From Liolophura sinensis (taxonomy: Eukaryota > Mollusca > Polyplacophora > Chitonida > Chitonidae): 49,041 bases of DNA. The notes below the pieces were generated by a model. The model worked only from the letters and a program-made list of their open reading frames with translations. It was not told the DNA's origin and did no database searches. The stretch lies in NCBI RefSeq assembly GCF_032854445.1, contig NW_027018270.1, positions 1 through 49,041 of the forward strand, read 5' to 3'. The translations under genes were made by a program, and so were the position numbers. This document shows positions 10,468-23,900 of the stretch, in pieces (position 1 is the stretch's first letter; each line of letters begins with the position of its first letter).

Positions 10468-11017
10468 GTAATGACCAGTCGCGATTGTACATAGTTAATG
10501 TAGCCGATTTAAATTAGCAAAAAGACCAGGCAAAAATCCAAAAGTGGAAAAACCGTTCCAATGCTGCTGGTAAGAGGCTAATCCGACGTATTTTGTGACG
10601 AGAAATCGAATGGTGCAAACCGCGTTGCTCTCCGACCAAGACTTTTGGCTGTAGCCACAAGTGAATAATCAATGATGTCAAGATCACGTGCCCAGCAACG
10701 GCTCTTACTCCATGGAAACCAAGGAAATTTGCAATTTTTCAACAGCTGGAGATGCCTGGCCCAATTGCGCATCCTTTGGCACCTTATTGATGTGGGTCAG
10801 TGTTCAATTGTACTTTTTACAGCGGATTGTATCAAGTACCTTTTGTTTTTTTTACATACAAATGGTGTGGTTTTTCTACATGTAGATAAAGACATTGAGT
10901 TTGTCTTCGACTTAGAAGTAAGACATTTGTTGGGTAAGTTAAATGGGCTTGGCCCAAAGATTTGACGTCGTCTGGGCTACCGAAGGGCACATAACTTATA
11001 ATGAAAAGTTGAATATA
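10468..11017 (+). repeat. m20, chimeric monomer (C-type left, A-type right)
   Basis: The left side has tttaaattag, aagacttttgg and caagtgaa (position C). The right side has tacagcgga and tacat (position A) and adds gggtaagtt (unit 469 a). The switch lies between unit 194 and 352. m26 (13768-14317) and m40 (21469-22018) share the same combination including gggtaagtt, so one chimera has been copied to three places. Confidence 0.85.
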
Positions 11018-13767
11018 GTAATGACCAGTCGCGATTGTACATAGTTAATGCAGCCGATTTCAATTAGCAAAAAGACCAGGCAAAAATCCAAAAGTGGAAA
11101 AACTGTTCCAATGCTGCTGGTAAGAGGCTAATCCGACGTGTTTTGTGACGAGAAATCGAATGGTGCAAACCGCGTTGCTCTCCGACCAATACTTTTGGCT
11201 GTAGCCACAAATGAATAATCAATGATGTCAAGATCACGTGCCCAGCAACGGCTCTTACTCCATGGAAACCAAGGAAATTTGCAATTTTTCAACAGCTGGA
11301 GATGCCTGGCCCAATTGCGCATCCTTTGGCACCTTATTGATGTGGGTCAGTGTTCAATTGTACTTTTTACAGCGGATTGTATCAAGTACCTTTTGTTTTT
11401 TTTACATACAAATGGTGTGGTTTTTCTACATGTAGATAAAGACATTGAGTTTGTCTTCGACTTAGAAGTAAGACATTTGTTGGGTGAGTTAAATAGGCTT
11501 GGCCCAAAGATTTGACGTCGTCTGGGCTACCGAAGGGCACATAACTTATAATGAAAAGTTGAATATAGTAATGACCAGTCGCGATTGTACATAGTTAATG
11601 CAGCCGATTTCAATTAGCAAAAAGACCAGGCAAAAATCCAAAAGTGGAAAAACTGTTCCAATGCTGCTGGTAAGAGGCTAATCCGACGTATTTTGTGACG
11701 AGAAATCGAATGGTGCAAACCGCGTTGCTCTCCGACCAATACTTTTGGCTGTAGCCACAAATGAACAATCAATGATGTCAAGATCACGTGCCCAGCAACG
11801 GCTCTTACTCCATGGAAACCAAGGAAATTTGCAATTTTTCAACAGCTGGAGATGCCTGGCCCAATTGCGCATCCTTTGGCACCTTATTGATGTGGGTCAG
11901 TGTTCAATTGTACTTTTTACAGCGGGTTGTATCAAGTACCTTGTGTTTTTTTTATATACAAATGGTGTGGTTTTTCTACATGTAGATAAAGACATTGAGT
12001 TTGTCTTCGACTTAGAAGTAAGACATTTGCTGGGTGAGTTAAATGGGCTTGGCCCAAAGATTTGACGTCGTCTGGGCTACCGAAGGGCACATAACTTATA
12101 ATGAAATGTTGAATATAGTAATGACCAGTCGCGATTGTACATAGTTAATGTAGCCGATTTAAATTAGCAAAAAGACCAGGCAAAAATCCAAAAGTGGAAA
12201 AACTGTTCCAATGCTGCTGGTAAGAGGCTAATCCGACGTATTTTGTGACGAGAAATCGAATGGTGCAAACCGCGTTGCTCTCCGACCAAGACTTTTGGCT
12301 GTAGCCACAAGTGAATAATCAATGATGTCAAGATCACGTGCCCAGCAACGGCTCTTACTCCATGGAAACCAAGGAAATTTGCAATTTTTCAACAGCTGGA
12401 GATGCCTGGCCCAATTGCGCATCCTTTGGCACCTTATTGATGTGGGTCAGTGTTCAATTGTACTTTTTTCAGCGGATTGTATCAAGTACCTTTTGTTTTT
12501 TTTATATACAAATGGTGTGGTTTTTCTACATGTAGATAAAGACATTGAGTTTGTCTTCGACTTAGAAGTAAGACATTTGTTGGGTGAGTTAAATGGGCTT
12601 GGCCCAAAGATTTGACGTCGTCTGGGCTACCGAAGGGCACATAACTTATAATGAAAAGTTGAATATAGTAATGACCAGTCGCGATTGTACATAGTTAATG
12701 TAGCCGATTTCAATTAGCAAAAAGACCAGGCAAAAATCCAAAAGTGGAAAAACTGTTCCAATGCTGCTGGTAAGAGGCTAATCCGACGTATTTTGTGACG
12801 AGAAATCGAATGGTGCAAACCGCGTTGCTCTCCGACCAATACTTTTGGCTGTAGCCACAAATGAATAATCAATGATGTCAAGATCACGTGCCCAGCAACG
12901 GCTCTTACTCCATGGAAACCAAGGAAATTTGCAATTTTTCAACAGCTGGAGATGCCTGGCCCAATTGCGCATCCTTTGGCACCTTATTGATGTGGGTCAG
13001 TGTTCAATTGTACTTTTTACAGCGGATTGTATCAAGTACCTTTTGTTTTTTTTACATACAAATGGTGTGGTTTTTCTACATGTAGATAAAGACATTGAGT
13101 TTGTCTTCGACTTAGAAGTAAGACATTTGTTGGGTGAGTTAAATGGGCTTGGCCCAAAGATTTGACGTCGTCTGGGCTACCGAAGGGCACATAACTTATA
13201 ATGAAAAGTTGAATATAGTAATGACCAGTCGCGATTGTACATAGTTAATGCAGCCGATTTCAATTAGCAAAAAGACCTGGCAAAAATCCAAAAGTGGAAA
13301 AACTGTTCCAATGCTGCTGGTAAGAGGCTAATCCGACGTATTTTGTGACGAGAAATCGAATGGTGCCAACCGCGTTGCTCTCCGACCAATACTTTTGGCT
13401 GTAGCCACAAATAAATAATCAATGATGTCAAGATCACGTGCCCAGCAACGGCTCTTACTCCATGGAAACCAAGGAAATTTGCAATTTTTCAACAGCTGGA
13501 GATGCCTGGCCCAATTGCGCATCCTTTGGCACCTTATTGATGTGGGTCAGTGTTCAATTGTACTTTTTACAGCGGGTTGTATCAAGTACCTTGTGTTTTT
13601 TTTATATACAAATGGTGTGGTTTTTCTACATGTAGATAAAGACATTGAGTTTGTCTTCGACTTAGAAGTAAGACATTTGCTGGGTGAGTTAAATGGGCTT
13701 GGCCCAAAGATTTGACGTCGTCTGGGCTACCGAAGGGCACATAACTTATAATGAAATGTTGAATATA
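11018..13767 (+). repeat. Trimer HOR continued, phase disturbed (m21-m25)
   Basis: m21 has a B-type left half (atgcagcc) with an A-type right half (tacat, aataggc). m22 is B-type (cgggt, accttgtg, gaaatg) but with accaggc. m23 is C-type, m24 A-type and m25 B-type, so the order returns to C-A-B. m25 shares tggtgccaac with m19, linking it to the trimer at 9367-11017. All monomers here are exactly 550 bp. Confidence 0.8.
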
Positions 13768-16700
13768 GTAATGACCAGTCGCGATTGTACATAGTTAATG
13801 TAGCCGATTTAAATTAGCAAAAAGACCAGGCAAAAATCCAAAAGTGGAAAAACTGTTCCAATGCTGCTGGTAAGAGGCTAATCCGACGTATTTTGTGACT
13901 TGAAATAGAATGGTGCAAACCGCGTTGCTCTCCGACCAAGACTTTTGGCTGTAGCCACAAGTGAATAATCAATGATGTCAAGATCACGTGCCCAGCAACG
14001 GCTCTTACTCCATGGAAACCAAGGAAATTTGCAATTTTTCAACAGCTGGAGATGCCTGGCCCAATTGCGCATCCTTTGGCACCTTATTGATGTGGGTCAG
14101 TGTTCAATTGTACTTTTTACAGCGGATTGTATCAAGTACCTTTTGTTTTTTTTACATACAAATGGTGTGGTTTTTCTACATGTAGATAAAGACATTGAGT
14201 TTGTCTTCGACTTAGAAGTAAGACATTTGTTGGGTAAGTTAAATGGGCTTGGCCCAAAGATTTGACGTCGTCTGGGCTACCGAAGGGCACATAACTTATA
14301 ATGAAAAGTTGAATATAGTAATGACCAGTCGCGATTGTACATAGTTAATGCAGCCGATTTCAATTAGCAAAAAGACCAGGCAAAAATCCAAAAGTGGAAA
14401 AACTGTTCCAATGCTGCTGGTAAGAGGCTAATCCGACGTATTTTGTGACGAGAAATCGAATGGTGCAAACCGCGTTGCTCTCCGACCAATACTTTTGGCT
14501 GTAGCCACAAATGAATAATCAATGATGTCAAGATCACGTGCCCAGCAACGGCTCTTACTCCATGGAAACCAAGGAAATTTGCAATTTTTCAACAGCTGGA
14601 GATGCCTGGCCCAATTGCGCATCCTTTGGCACCTTATTGATGTGGGTCAGTGTTCAATTGTACTTTTTACAGCGGATTGTATCAAGTACCTTTTGTTTTT
14701 TTTATATACAAATGGTGTGGTTTTTCTACATGTAGATAAAGACATTGAGTTTGTCTTCGACTTAGGAGTAAGACATTTGCTGGGTGAGTTAAATGGGCTT
14801 GGCCCAAAGATTTGACGTCGTCTGGGCTACCGAAGGGCACATAACTTATAACGAAATGTTGAATATAGTAATGACCAGTCGCGATTGTACATAGTTAATG
14901 TAGCCGATTTGAATTAGCAAAAAGACCAGGCAAAAATCCAAAAGTGGAAAAACTGTTCCAATGCTGCTGGTAAGAGGCTAATCCGACCTATTTTGTGACG
15001 AGAAATCGAATGGTGCAAACCGCGTTGCTCTCCGACCAATACTTTTGGCTGTAGCCACAAGTGAATAATCAATGATGTCAAGATCACGTGCCCAGCAACG
15101 GCTCTTACTCCATGGAAACCAAGGAAATTTGCAATTTTTCAACAGCTGGAGATGCCTGGCCCAATTGCGCATCCTTTGGCACCTTATTGATGTGGGTCAG
15201 TGTTCAATTGTACTTTTTACAGCGGACTGTATCAAGTACCTTTTGTTTTTTTTATATACAAATGGTGTGGTTTTTCTACATGTAGATAAAGACATTGAGT
15301 TTGTCTTCGACTTAGGAGTAAGACATTTGCTGGGTGAGTTAAATGGGCTTGGCCCAAAGATTTGACGTCGTCTGGGCTACCGAAGGGCACATAACTTATA
15401 ATGAAATGTTGAATATAGTAATAACCAGTCGCGATTGTACATAGTTAATGTAGCCGATTTCAATTCGCTAAAAGACCTGGCAAAAATCCAAAAGTAGAAA
15501 AACTGTTCCAATGCTGCTGGTAAGAGGCTAATCCGACGTATTTTGTGACGAGAAATCGAATGGTGCAAACCGCGTTGCTCTCCGACCAATACTTTTGGCT
15601 GTAGCCACAAATGAATAATCAATGATGTCAAGATCACGTGCCCAGCAACGGCTCTTACTCCATGGAAACCAAGGAAATTTGCAATTTTTCAACAGCTGGA
15701 GATGCCTGGCCCAATTGCGCATCCTTTGGCACCTTATTGATGTGGGTCAGTGTTCAATTGTACTTTTTACAGCGGATTGTATCAAGTACCTTTTGTTTTT
15801 TTTATATACAAATGGTGTGGTTTTTCTACATGTAGATAAAGACATTGAGTTTGTCTTCGATTTAGAAGTAAGACATTTGTTGGGTGAGTTAAATGGGCTT
15901 GGCCCAAAGATTTGACGTCGTCTGGGCTACCGAAGGGCACATAACTTATAATGAAAAGTTGAATATAGTAATGACCAGTCGCGATTGTACATAGTTAATG
16001 TAGCCGATTTCAATTCGCAAAAAGACCAGGCAAAAATCCAAAAGTAGAAAAACTGTTCCAATGCTGTTGGTAAGATGCTAATCCGACGTATTTTGTGACG
16101 AGAAATCGAATGGTGCAAACCGCGTTGTTCTCCGACCAATACTTTTGGCTGTAGCCACAAATGAATAATCAATGATGTCAAGATCACGTGCCCAGCAACG
16201 GCTCTTACTCCATGGAAACCAAGGAAATTTGCAATTTTTCAACAGCTGGAGATGCCTGGCCCAATTGCGCATCCTTTGGCACCTTATTGATGTGGGTCAG
16301 TGTTCAATTGTACTTTTTTCAGCGGATAGTATCAAGTACCTTTTGTTTTTTTTATATACAAATGGTGTGGTTTTTCTACATGTAGATAAAGACATTGAGT
16401 TTGTCTTCGACTTAGAAGTAAGACATTTGTTGGGTGAGTTAAATGGGCTTGGCCCAAAGATTTGACGTCGTCTGGGCTACCGAAGGGCACATAACTTATA
16501 ATGAAATGTTGAATATAGTAATGACCAGTCGCGATTGTACATACTTAATGTAGCCGATTTCAATTAGCAAAAAGACCAGGCAAAAATCCAAAAGTGGAAA
16601 AACTGTTCCAATGCTGCTGGTAAGAGGCTAATCCGACGTATTTTGTGATGAGAAATCGAATGGTGCAAACCGCGTTGCTCTCCGACCAATACTTTTGGCT

Positions 16701-18167
16701 GTAGCCACAAATGAATAATCAATAATGACAAGATCACGTGCCCAGCAACGGCTCTTACTCCATGGAAACCAAGGAAATTTGCAATTTTTCAACAGCTGGA
16801 GATGCCTGGCCCAATTGCGCATCCTTTGGCACCTTATTGATGTGGGTCAGTGTTCAATTGTACTTTTTACAGCGGATTGTATCAAGTACCTTTTGTTTTT
16901 TTTATATACAAATGGTGTGGTTTTTCTACATGTAGATAAAGACATTGAGTTTGTCTTCGACTTAGAAGTAAGACATTTGTTGGGTGAGTTAAATGGGCTT
17001 GGCCCAAAGATTTGACGTCGTCTGGGCTACCGAAAGGCATATAACTTATAATGAAAAGTTGAATATAGTAATGACCAGTCGCGATTGTACATAGTTAATG
17101 TAGCCGATTTCAATTCGCAAAAAGACCAGGCAAAAATCCAAAAGTAGAAAAACTGTTCCAATGCTGCTGGTAAGAGGCTAATCCGACGTATTTTGTGACG
17201 AGAAATCGAATGGTGCAAACTGCGTTGCTCTCCGACCAATACTTTTGGCTGTAGCCACAAATGAATAATCAATGATGTCAAGATCACGTGCCCAGCAACG
17301 GCTCTTACTCCATGGAAACCAAGGAAATTTGCAATTTTTCAACAGCTGGAGATGCCTGGCCCAATTGCGCATCCTTTGGCACCTTATTGATGTGGGTCAG
17401 TGTTCAATTGTACTTTTTACAGCGGATTGTGTCAAGTACCTTTTGTTTTTTTTATATACAAATGGTGTGGTTTTTCTACATGTAGATAAAGACATTGAGT
17501 TTGTCTTCGATTTAGAAGTAAGACATTTGTTGGGTGAGTTAAATGGGCTTGGCCCAAAGATTTGACGTCGTCTGGGCTACCGAAGGGCACATAACTTATA
17601 ATGAAAAGTTGAATATAGTAATGACCAGTCGCGATTGTACATAGTTAATGTAGCCGATTTCAATTCGCAAAAAGACCAGGCAAAAATCCAAAAGTAGAAA
17701 AACTGTTCCAATGCTGTTGGTAAGATGCTAATCCAACGTATTTTGTGACGAGAAATCGAATGGTGCAAACCGCGTTGTTCTCCGACCAATACTTTTGGCT
17801 GTAGCCACAAATGAATAATCAATGATGTCAAGATCACGTGCCCAGCAACGGCTCTTACTCCATGGAAACCAAGGAAATTTGCAATTTTTCAACAGCTGGA
17901 GATGCCTGGCCCAATTGCGCATCCTTTGGCACCTTATTAATGTGGGTCAGTGTTCAATTGTACTTTTTACAGCGGATTGTATCAAGTACCTTTTGTTTTT
18001 TTTATATACAAATGGTGTGGTTTTTCTACATGTAGATAAAGACATTGAGTTTGTCTTCGACTTAGGAGTAAGACATTTGCTGGGTGAGTTAAATGGGCTT
18101 GGCCCAAAGATTTGACGTCGTCTGGGCTACCGAAGGGCACATAACTTATAACGAAATGTTGAACATA
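13768..18167 (+). repeat. Diverse HOR block, first copy (m26-m33)
   Basis: Eight exactly 550-bp monomers each carry distinctive variants. m27 ends ttagga, ctggg, aacgaaatg. m28 has cgaccta and cggact. m29 has ataacc, caattcgctaaaag and cgattta. m30 has caattcg, gctgt, aagatgc, ttctcc and ttcagcgg. m31 has gatgag, aataatgaca and gaaaggcatat. m32 has aaactgcg and gtgtcaag. m33 has aagatgc, ccaacg and ttattaatg. The same order recurs at 20919-25319 without a counterpart of m30. Within m33 the copies diverge: m33 ends like m27, whereas its partner m46 ends with the ttcagcgg type. Confidence 0.9.
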
Positions 18168-20918
18168 GTAATGACCAGTCGCGATTGTACATAGTTAATG
18201 TAGCCGATTTCAATTAGCAAAAAGACCAGGCAAAAATCCAAAAGTGGAAAAACTGTTCCAATGCTGCTGGTAAGAGGCTAATCCGACCTATTTTGTGACG
18301 AGAAATCGAATGGTGCAAACCGCGTTGCTCTCCGACCAATACTTTTCGCTGTAGCCACAAATGAATAATCAATGATGTCAAGATCACGTGCCCAGCAACG
18401 GCTCTTACTCCATGGAAACCAAGGAAATTTGCAATTTTTCAACAGCTGGAGATGCCTGGCCCAATTGCGCATCCTTTGGCACCTTATTGATGTGGGTCAG
18501 TGTTCAATTGTACTTTTTACAGCGGGTTGTATCAAGTACCTTGTGTTTTTTTTATATACAAATGGTGTGGTTTTTCTACATGTAGATAAAGACATTGAGT
18601 TTGTCTTCGACTTAGAAGTAAGACATTTGCTGGGTGAGTTAAATGGGCTTGGCCCAAAGATTTGACGTCGTCTGGGCTACCGAAGGGCACATAACTTATA
18701 ATGAAATGTTGAATATAGTAATGACCAGTCGCGATTGTACATAGTTAATGTAGCCGATTTAAATTAGCAAAAAGACCAGGCAAAAATCCAAAAGTGGAAA
18801 AACTGTTCCAATGCTGCTGGTAAGAGGCTAATCCGACGTATTTTGTGACGAGAAATCGAATGGTGCAAACCGCGTTGCTCTCCGACCAAGACTTTTGGCT
18901 GTAGCCACAAGTGAATAATCAATGATGTCAAGATCACGTGCCCAGCAACGGCTCTTACTCCATGGAAACCAAGGAAATTTGCAATTTTTCAACAGCTGGA
19001 GATGCCTGGCCCAATTGCGCATCCTTTGGCACCTTATTGATGTGGGTCAGTGTTCAATTGTACTTTTTTCAGCGGATTGTATCAAGTACCTTTTGTTTTT
19101 TTTATATACAAATGGTGTGGTTTTTCTACATGTAGATAAAGACATTGAGTTTGTCTTCGACTTAGAAGTAAGACATTTGTTGGGTGAGTTAAATGGGCTT
19201 GGCCCAAAGATTTGACGTCGTCTGGGCTACCGAAGGGCACATAACTTATAATGAAAAGTTGAATATAGTAATGACCAGTCGCGATTGTACATAGTTAATG
19301 TAGCCGATTTCAATTAGCAAAAAGACCAGGCAAAAATCCAAAAGTGGAAAAACTGTTCCAATGCTGCTGGTAAGAGGCTAATCCGACGTATTTTGTGACG
19401 AGAAATCGAATGGTGCAAACCGCGTTGCTCTCCGACCAATACTTTTGGCTGTAGCCACAAATGAATAATCAATGATGTCAAGATCACGTGCCCAGCAACG
19501 GCTCTTACTCCATGGAAACCAAGGAAATTTGCAATTTTTCAACAGCTGGAGATGCCTGGCCCAATTGCGCATCCTTTGGCACCTTATTGATGTGGGTCAG
19601 TGTTCAATTGTACTTTTTACAGCGGATTGTATCAAGTACCTTTTGTTTTTTTTACATACAAATGGTGTGGTTTTTCTACATGTAGATAAAGACATTGAGT
19701 TTGTCTTCGACTTAGAAGTAAGACATTTGTTGGGTGAGTTAAATAGGCTTGGCCCAAAGATTTGACGTCGTCTGGGCTACCGAAGGGCACATAACTTATA
19801 ATGAAAAGTTGAATATAGTAATGACCAGTCGCGATTGTACATAGTTAATGCAGCCGATTTCAATTAGCAAAAAGACCTGGCAAAAATCCAAAAGTGGAAA
19901 AACTGTTCCAATGCTGCTGGTAAGAGGCTAATCCGACGTATTTTGTGACGAGAAATCGAATGGTGCAAACCGCGTTGCTCTCCGACCAATACTTTTGGCT
20001 GTAGCCACAAATGAATAATCAATGATGTCAAGATCACGTGCCCAGCAACGGCTCTTACTCCATGGAAACCAAGGAAATTTGCAATTTTTCAACAGCTGGA
20101 GATGCCTGGCCCAATTGCGCATCCTTTGGCACCTTATTGATGTGGGTCAGTGTTCAATTGTACTTTTTACAGCGGGTTGTATCAAGTACCTTGTGTTTTT
20201 TTTATATACAAATGGTGTGGTTTTTCTACATGTAGATAAAGACATTGAGTTTGTCTTCGACTTAGAAGTAAGACATTTGCTGGGTGAGTTAAATGGGCTT
20301 GGCCCAAAGATTTGACGTCGTCTGGGCTACCGAAGGGCACATAACTTATAATGAAATGTTGAATATAGTAATGACCAGTCGCGATTGTACATAGTTAATG
20401 TAGCCGATTTAAATTAGCAAAAAGACCAGGCAAAAATCCAAAAGTGGAAAAACTGTTCCAATGCTGCTGGTAAGAGGCTAATCCGACGTATTTTGTGACG
20501 AGAAATCGAATGGTGCAAACCGCGTTGCTCTCCGACCAAGACTTTTGGCTGTAGCCACAAGTGAACAATCAATGATGTCAAGATCACGTGCCCAGCAACG
20601 GCTCTTACTCCATGGAAACCAAGGAAATTTGCAATTTTTCAACAGCTGGAGATGCCTGGCCCAATTGCGCATCCTTTGGCACCTTATTGATGTGGGTCAG
20701 TGTTCAATTGTACTTTTTTCAGCGGATTGTATCAAGTACCTTTTGTTTTTTTTATATACAAATGGTGTGGTTTTTCTACATGTAGATAAAGACATTGAGT
20801 TTGTCTTCGACTTAGAAGTAAGACATTTGTTGGGTGAGTTAAATGGGCTTGGCCCAAAGATTTGGACGTCGTCTGGGCTACCGAAGGGCACATAACTTAT
20901 AATGAAAAGTTGAATATA
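18168..20918 (+). repeat. Trimer-type segment between the two diverse blocks (m34-m38)
   Basis: m34 is a mosaic: cgaccta at its left matches m28, while cttttcgctg and cgggt further right match m13. m35 (C), m36 (A, with aataggc as in m15), m37 (B) and m38 (C) continue the trimer order. From the middle of m34 the segment follows m13-m16 about 11.57 kb upstream (21 monomers). m38 has one inserted g (tttggacg), giving 551 bp. Confidence 0.8.
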
Positions 20919-23900
20919 GTAATGACCAGTCGCGATTGTACATAGTTAATGTAGCCGATTTCAATTAGCAAAAAGACCAGGCAAAAATCCAAAAGTGGAA
21001 AAACTGTTCCAATGCTGCTGGTAAGAGGCTAATCCGACGTATTTTGTGACGAGAAATCGAATGGTGCAAACCGCGTTGCTCTCCGACCAATACTTTTGGC
21101 TGTAGCCACAAATGAATAATCAATGATGTCAAGATCACGTGCCCAGCAACGGCTCTTACTCCATGGAAACCAAGGAAATTTGCAATTTTTCAACAGCTGG
21201 AGATGCCTGGCCCAATTGCGCATCCTTTGGCACCTTATTGATGTGGGTCAGTGTTCAATTGTACTTTTTACAGCGGGTTGTATCAAGTACCTTGTGTTTT
21301 TTTTATATACAAATGGTGTGGTTTTTCTACATGTAGATAAAGACATTGAGTTTGTCTTCGACTTAGAAGTAAGACATTTGCTGGGTGAGTTAAATGGGCT
21401 TGGCCCAAAGATTTGACGTCGTCTGGGCTACCGAAGGGCACATAACTTATAATGAAATGTTGAATATAGTAATGACCAGTCGCGATTGTACATAGTTAAT
21501 GTAGCCGATTTAAATTAGCAAAAAGACCAGGCAAAAATCCAAAAGTGGAAAAACTGTTCCAATGCTGCTGGTAAGAGGCTAATCCGACGTATTTTGTGAC
21601 GAGAAATCGAATGGTGCAAACCGCGTTGCTCTCCGACCAAGACTTTTGGCTGTAGCCACAAGTGAATAATCAATGATGTCAAGATCACGTGCCCAGCAAC
21701 GGCTCTTACTCCATGGAAACCAAGGAAATTTGCAATTTTTCAACAGCTGGAGATGCCTGGCCCAATTGCGCATCCTTTGGCACCTTATTGATGTGGGTCA
21801 GTGTTCAATTGTACTTTTTACAGCGGATTGTATCAAGTACCTTTTGTTTTTTTTACATACAAATGGTGTGGTTTTTCTACATGTAGATAAAGACATTGAG
21901 TTTGTCTTCGACTTAGAAGTAAGACATTTGTTGGGTAAGTTAAATGGGCTTGGCCCAAAGATTTGACGTCGTCTGGGCTACCGAAGGGCACATAACTTAT
22001 AATGAAAAGTTGAATATAGTAATGACCAGTCGCGATTGTACATAGTTAATGCAGCCGATTTCAATTAGCAAAAAGACCAGGCAAAAATCCAAAAGTGGAA
22101 AAACTGTTCCAATGCTGCTGGTAAGAGGCTAATCCGACGTATTTTGTGACGAGAAATCGAATGGTGCAAACCGCGTTGCTCTTCGACCAATACTTTTGGC
22201 TGTAGCCACAAATGAATAATCAATGATGTCAAGATCACGTGCCCAGCAACGGCTCTTACTCCATGGAAACCAAGGAAATTTGCAATTTTTCAACAGCTGG
22301 AGATGCCTGGCCCAATTGCGCATCCTTTGGCACCTTATTGATGTGGGTCAGTGTTCAATTGTACTTTTTACAGCGGATTGTATCAAGTACCTTTTGTTTT
22401 TTTTTATATACAAATGGTGTGGTTTTTCTACATGTAGATAAAGACATTGAGTTTGTCTTCGACTTAGGAGTAAGACATTTGCTGGGTGAGTTAAATGGGC
22501 TTGGCCCAAAGATTTGACGTCGTCTGGGCTACCGAAGGGCACATAACTTATAACGAAATGTTGAATATAGTAATGACCAGTCGCGATTGTACATAGTTAA
22601 TGTAGCCGATTTAAATTAGCAAAAAGACCAGGCAAAAATCCAAAAGTGGAAAAACTGTTCCAATGCTGCTGGTAAGAGGCTAATCCGACCTATTTTGTGA
22701 CGAGAAATCGAATGGTGGAAACCGCGTTGCTCTCCGACCAATACTTTTGGCTGTAGCCACAAGTGAATAATCAATGATGTCAAGATCACGTGCCCAGCAA
22801 CGGCTCTTACTCCATGGAAACCAAGGAAATTTGCAATTTTTCAACAGCTGGAGATGCCTGGCCCAATTGCGCATCCTTTGGCACCTTATTGATGTGGGTC
22901 AGTGTTCAATTGTACTTTTTACAGCGGACTGTATCAAGTACCTTTTGTTTTTTTTATATACAAATGGTGTGGTTTTTCTACATGTAGATAAAGACATTGA
23001 GTTTGTCTTCGACTTAGGAGTAAGACATTTGCTGGGTGAGTTAAATGGGCTTGGCCCAAAGATTTGACGTCGTCTGGGCTACCGAAGGGCACATAACTTA
23101 TAATGAAATGTTGAATATAGTAATAACCAGTCGCGATTGTACATAGTTAATGTAGCCGATTTCAATTCGCTAAAAGACCTGGCAAAAATCCAAAAGTAGA
23201 AAAACTGTTCCAATGCTGCTGGTAAGAGGCTAATCCGACGTATTTTGTGACGAGAAATCGAATGGTGCAAACCGCGTTGCTCTCCGACCAATACTTTTGG
23301 CTGTAGCCACAAATGAATAATCAATGATGTCAAGATCACGTGCCCAGCAACGGCTCTTACTCCATGGAAACCAAGGAAATTTGCAATTTTTCAACAGCTG
23401 GAGATGCCTGGCCCAATTGCGCATCCTTTGGCACCTTATTGATGTGGGTCAGTGTTCAATTGTACTTTTTACAGCGGATTGTATCAAGTACCTTTTGTTT
23501 TTTTTATATACAAATGGTGTGGTTTTTCTACATGTAGATAAAGACATTGAGTTTGTCTTCGATTTAGAAGTAAGACATTTGTTGGGTGAGTTAAATGGGC
23601 TTGGCCCAAAGATTTGACGTCGTCTGGGCTACCGAAGGGCACATAACTTATAATGAAAAGTTGAATATAGTAATGACCAGTCGCGATTGTACATAGTTAA
23701 TGTAGCCGATTTCAATTAGCAAAAAGACCAGGCAAAAATCCAAAAGTGGAAAAACTGTTCCAATGCTGCTGGTAAGAGGCTAATCCGACGTATTTTGTGA
23801 TGAGAAATCGAATGGTGCAAACCGCGTTGCTCTCCGACCAATACTTTTGGCTGTAGCCACAAATGAATAATCAATAATGACAAGATCACGTACCCAGCAA

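Larger units (their letters stand above)
6051..11017 (+). repeat. Trimer HOR, subtype II (three copies, m12-m20)
   Basis: Trimers occupy 6051-7704, 7705-9366 and 9367-11017. A (m12, m15, m18) keeps tacat. B (m13, m16, m19) now has acctggc, cgggt, accttgtg, ttgctggg and gaaatg. C (m14, m17, m20) has tttaaattag (unit 44 a), and m14 and m20 also have aagacttttgg and caagtgaa. m14 and m17 have ttcagcgg; m20 has a C-type left half joined to an A-type right half. Compared with subtype I, positions B and C have been replaced by different variants while A is retained. Confidence 0.85.

Noticed and set aside
13411-13417. AATAAA polyadenylation-like signal
   Set aside because: It arises only in m25 by a private g to a change (aaataaataatc); sister copies lack it and there is no coding sequence upstream.
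20545-20895. 116-codon plus-strand ORF in m38
   Set aside because: It is the standard 97-codon frame extended upstream by loss of a stop (gaataa to gaacaa) and downstream by one inserted g. Both are private changes in a satellite copy.
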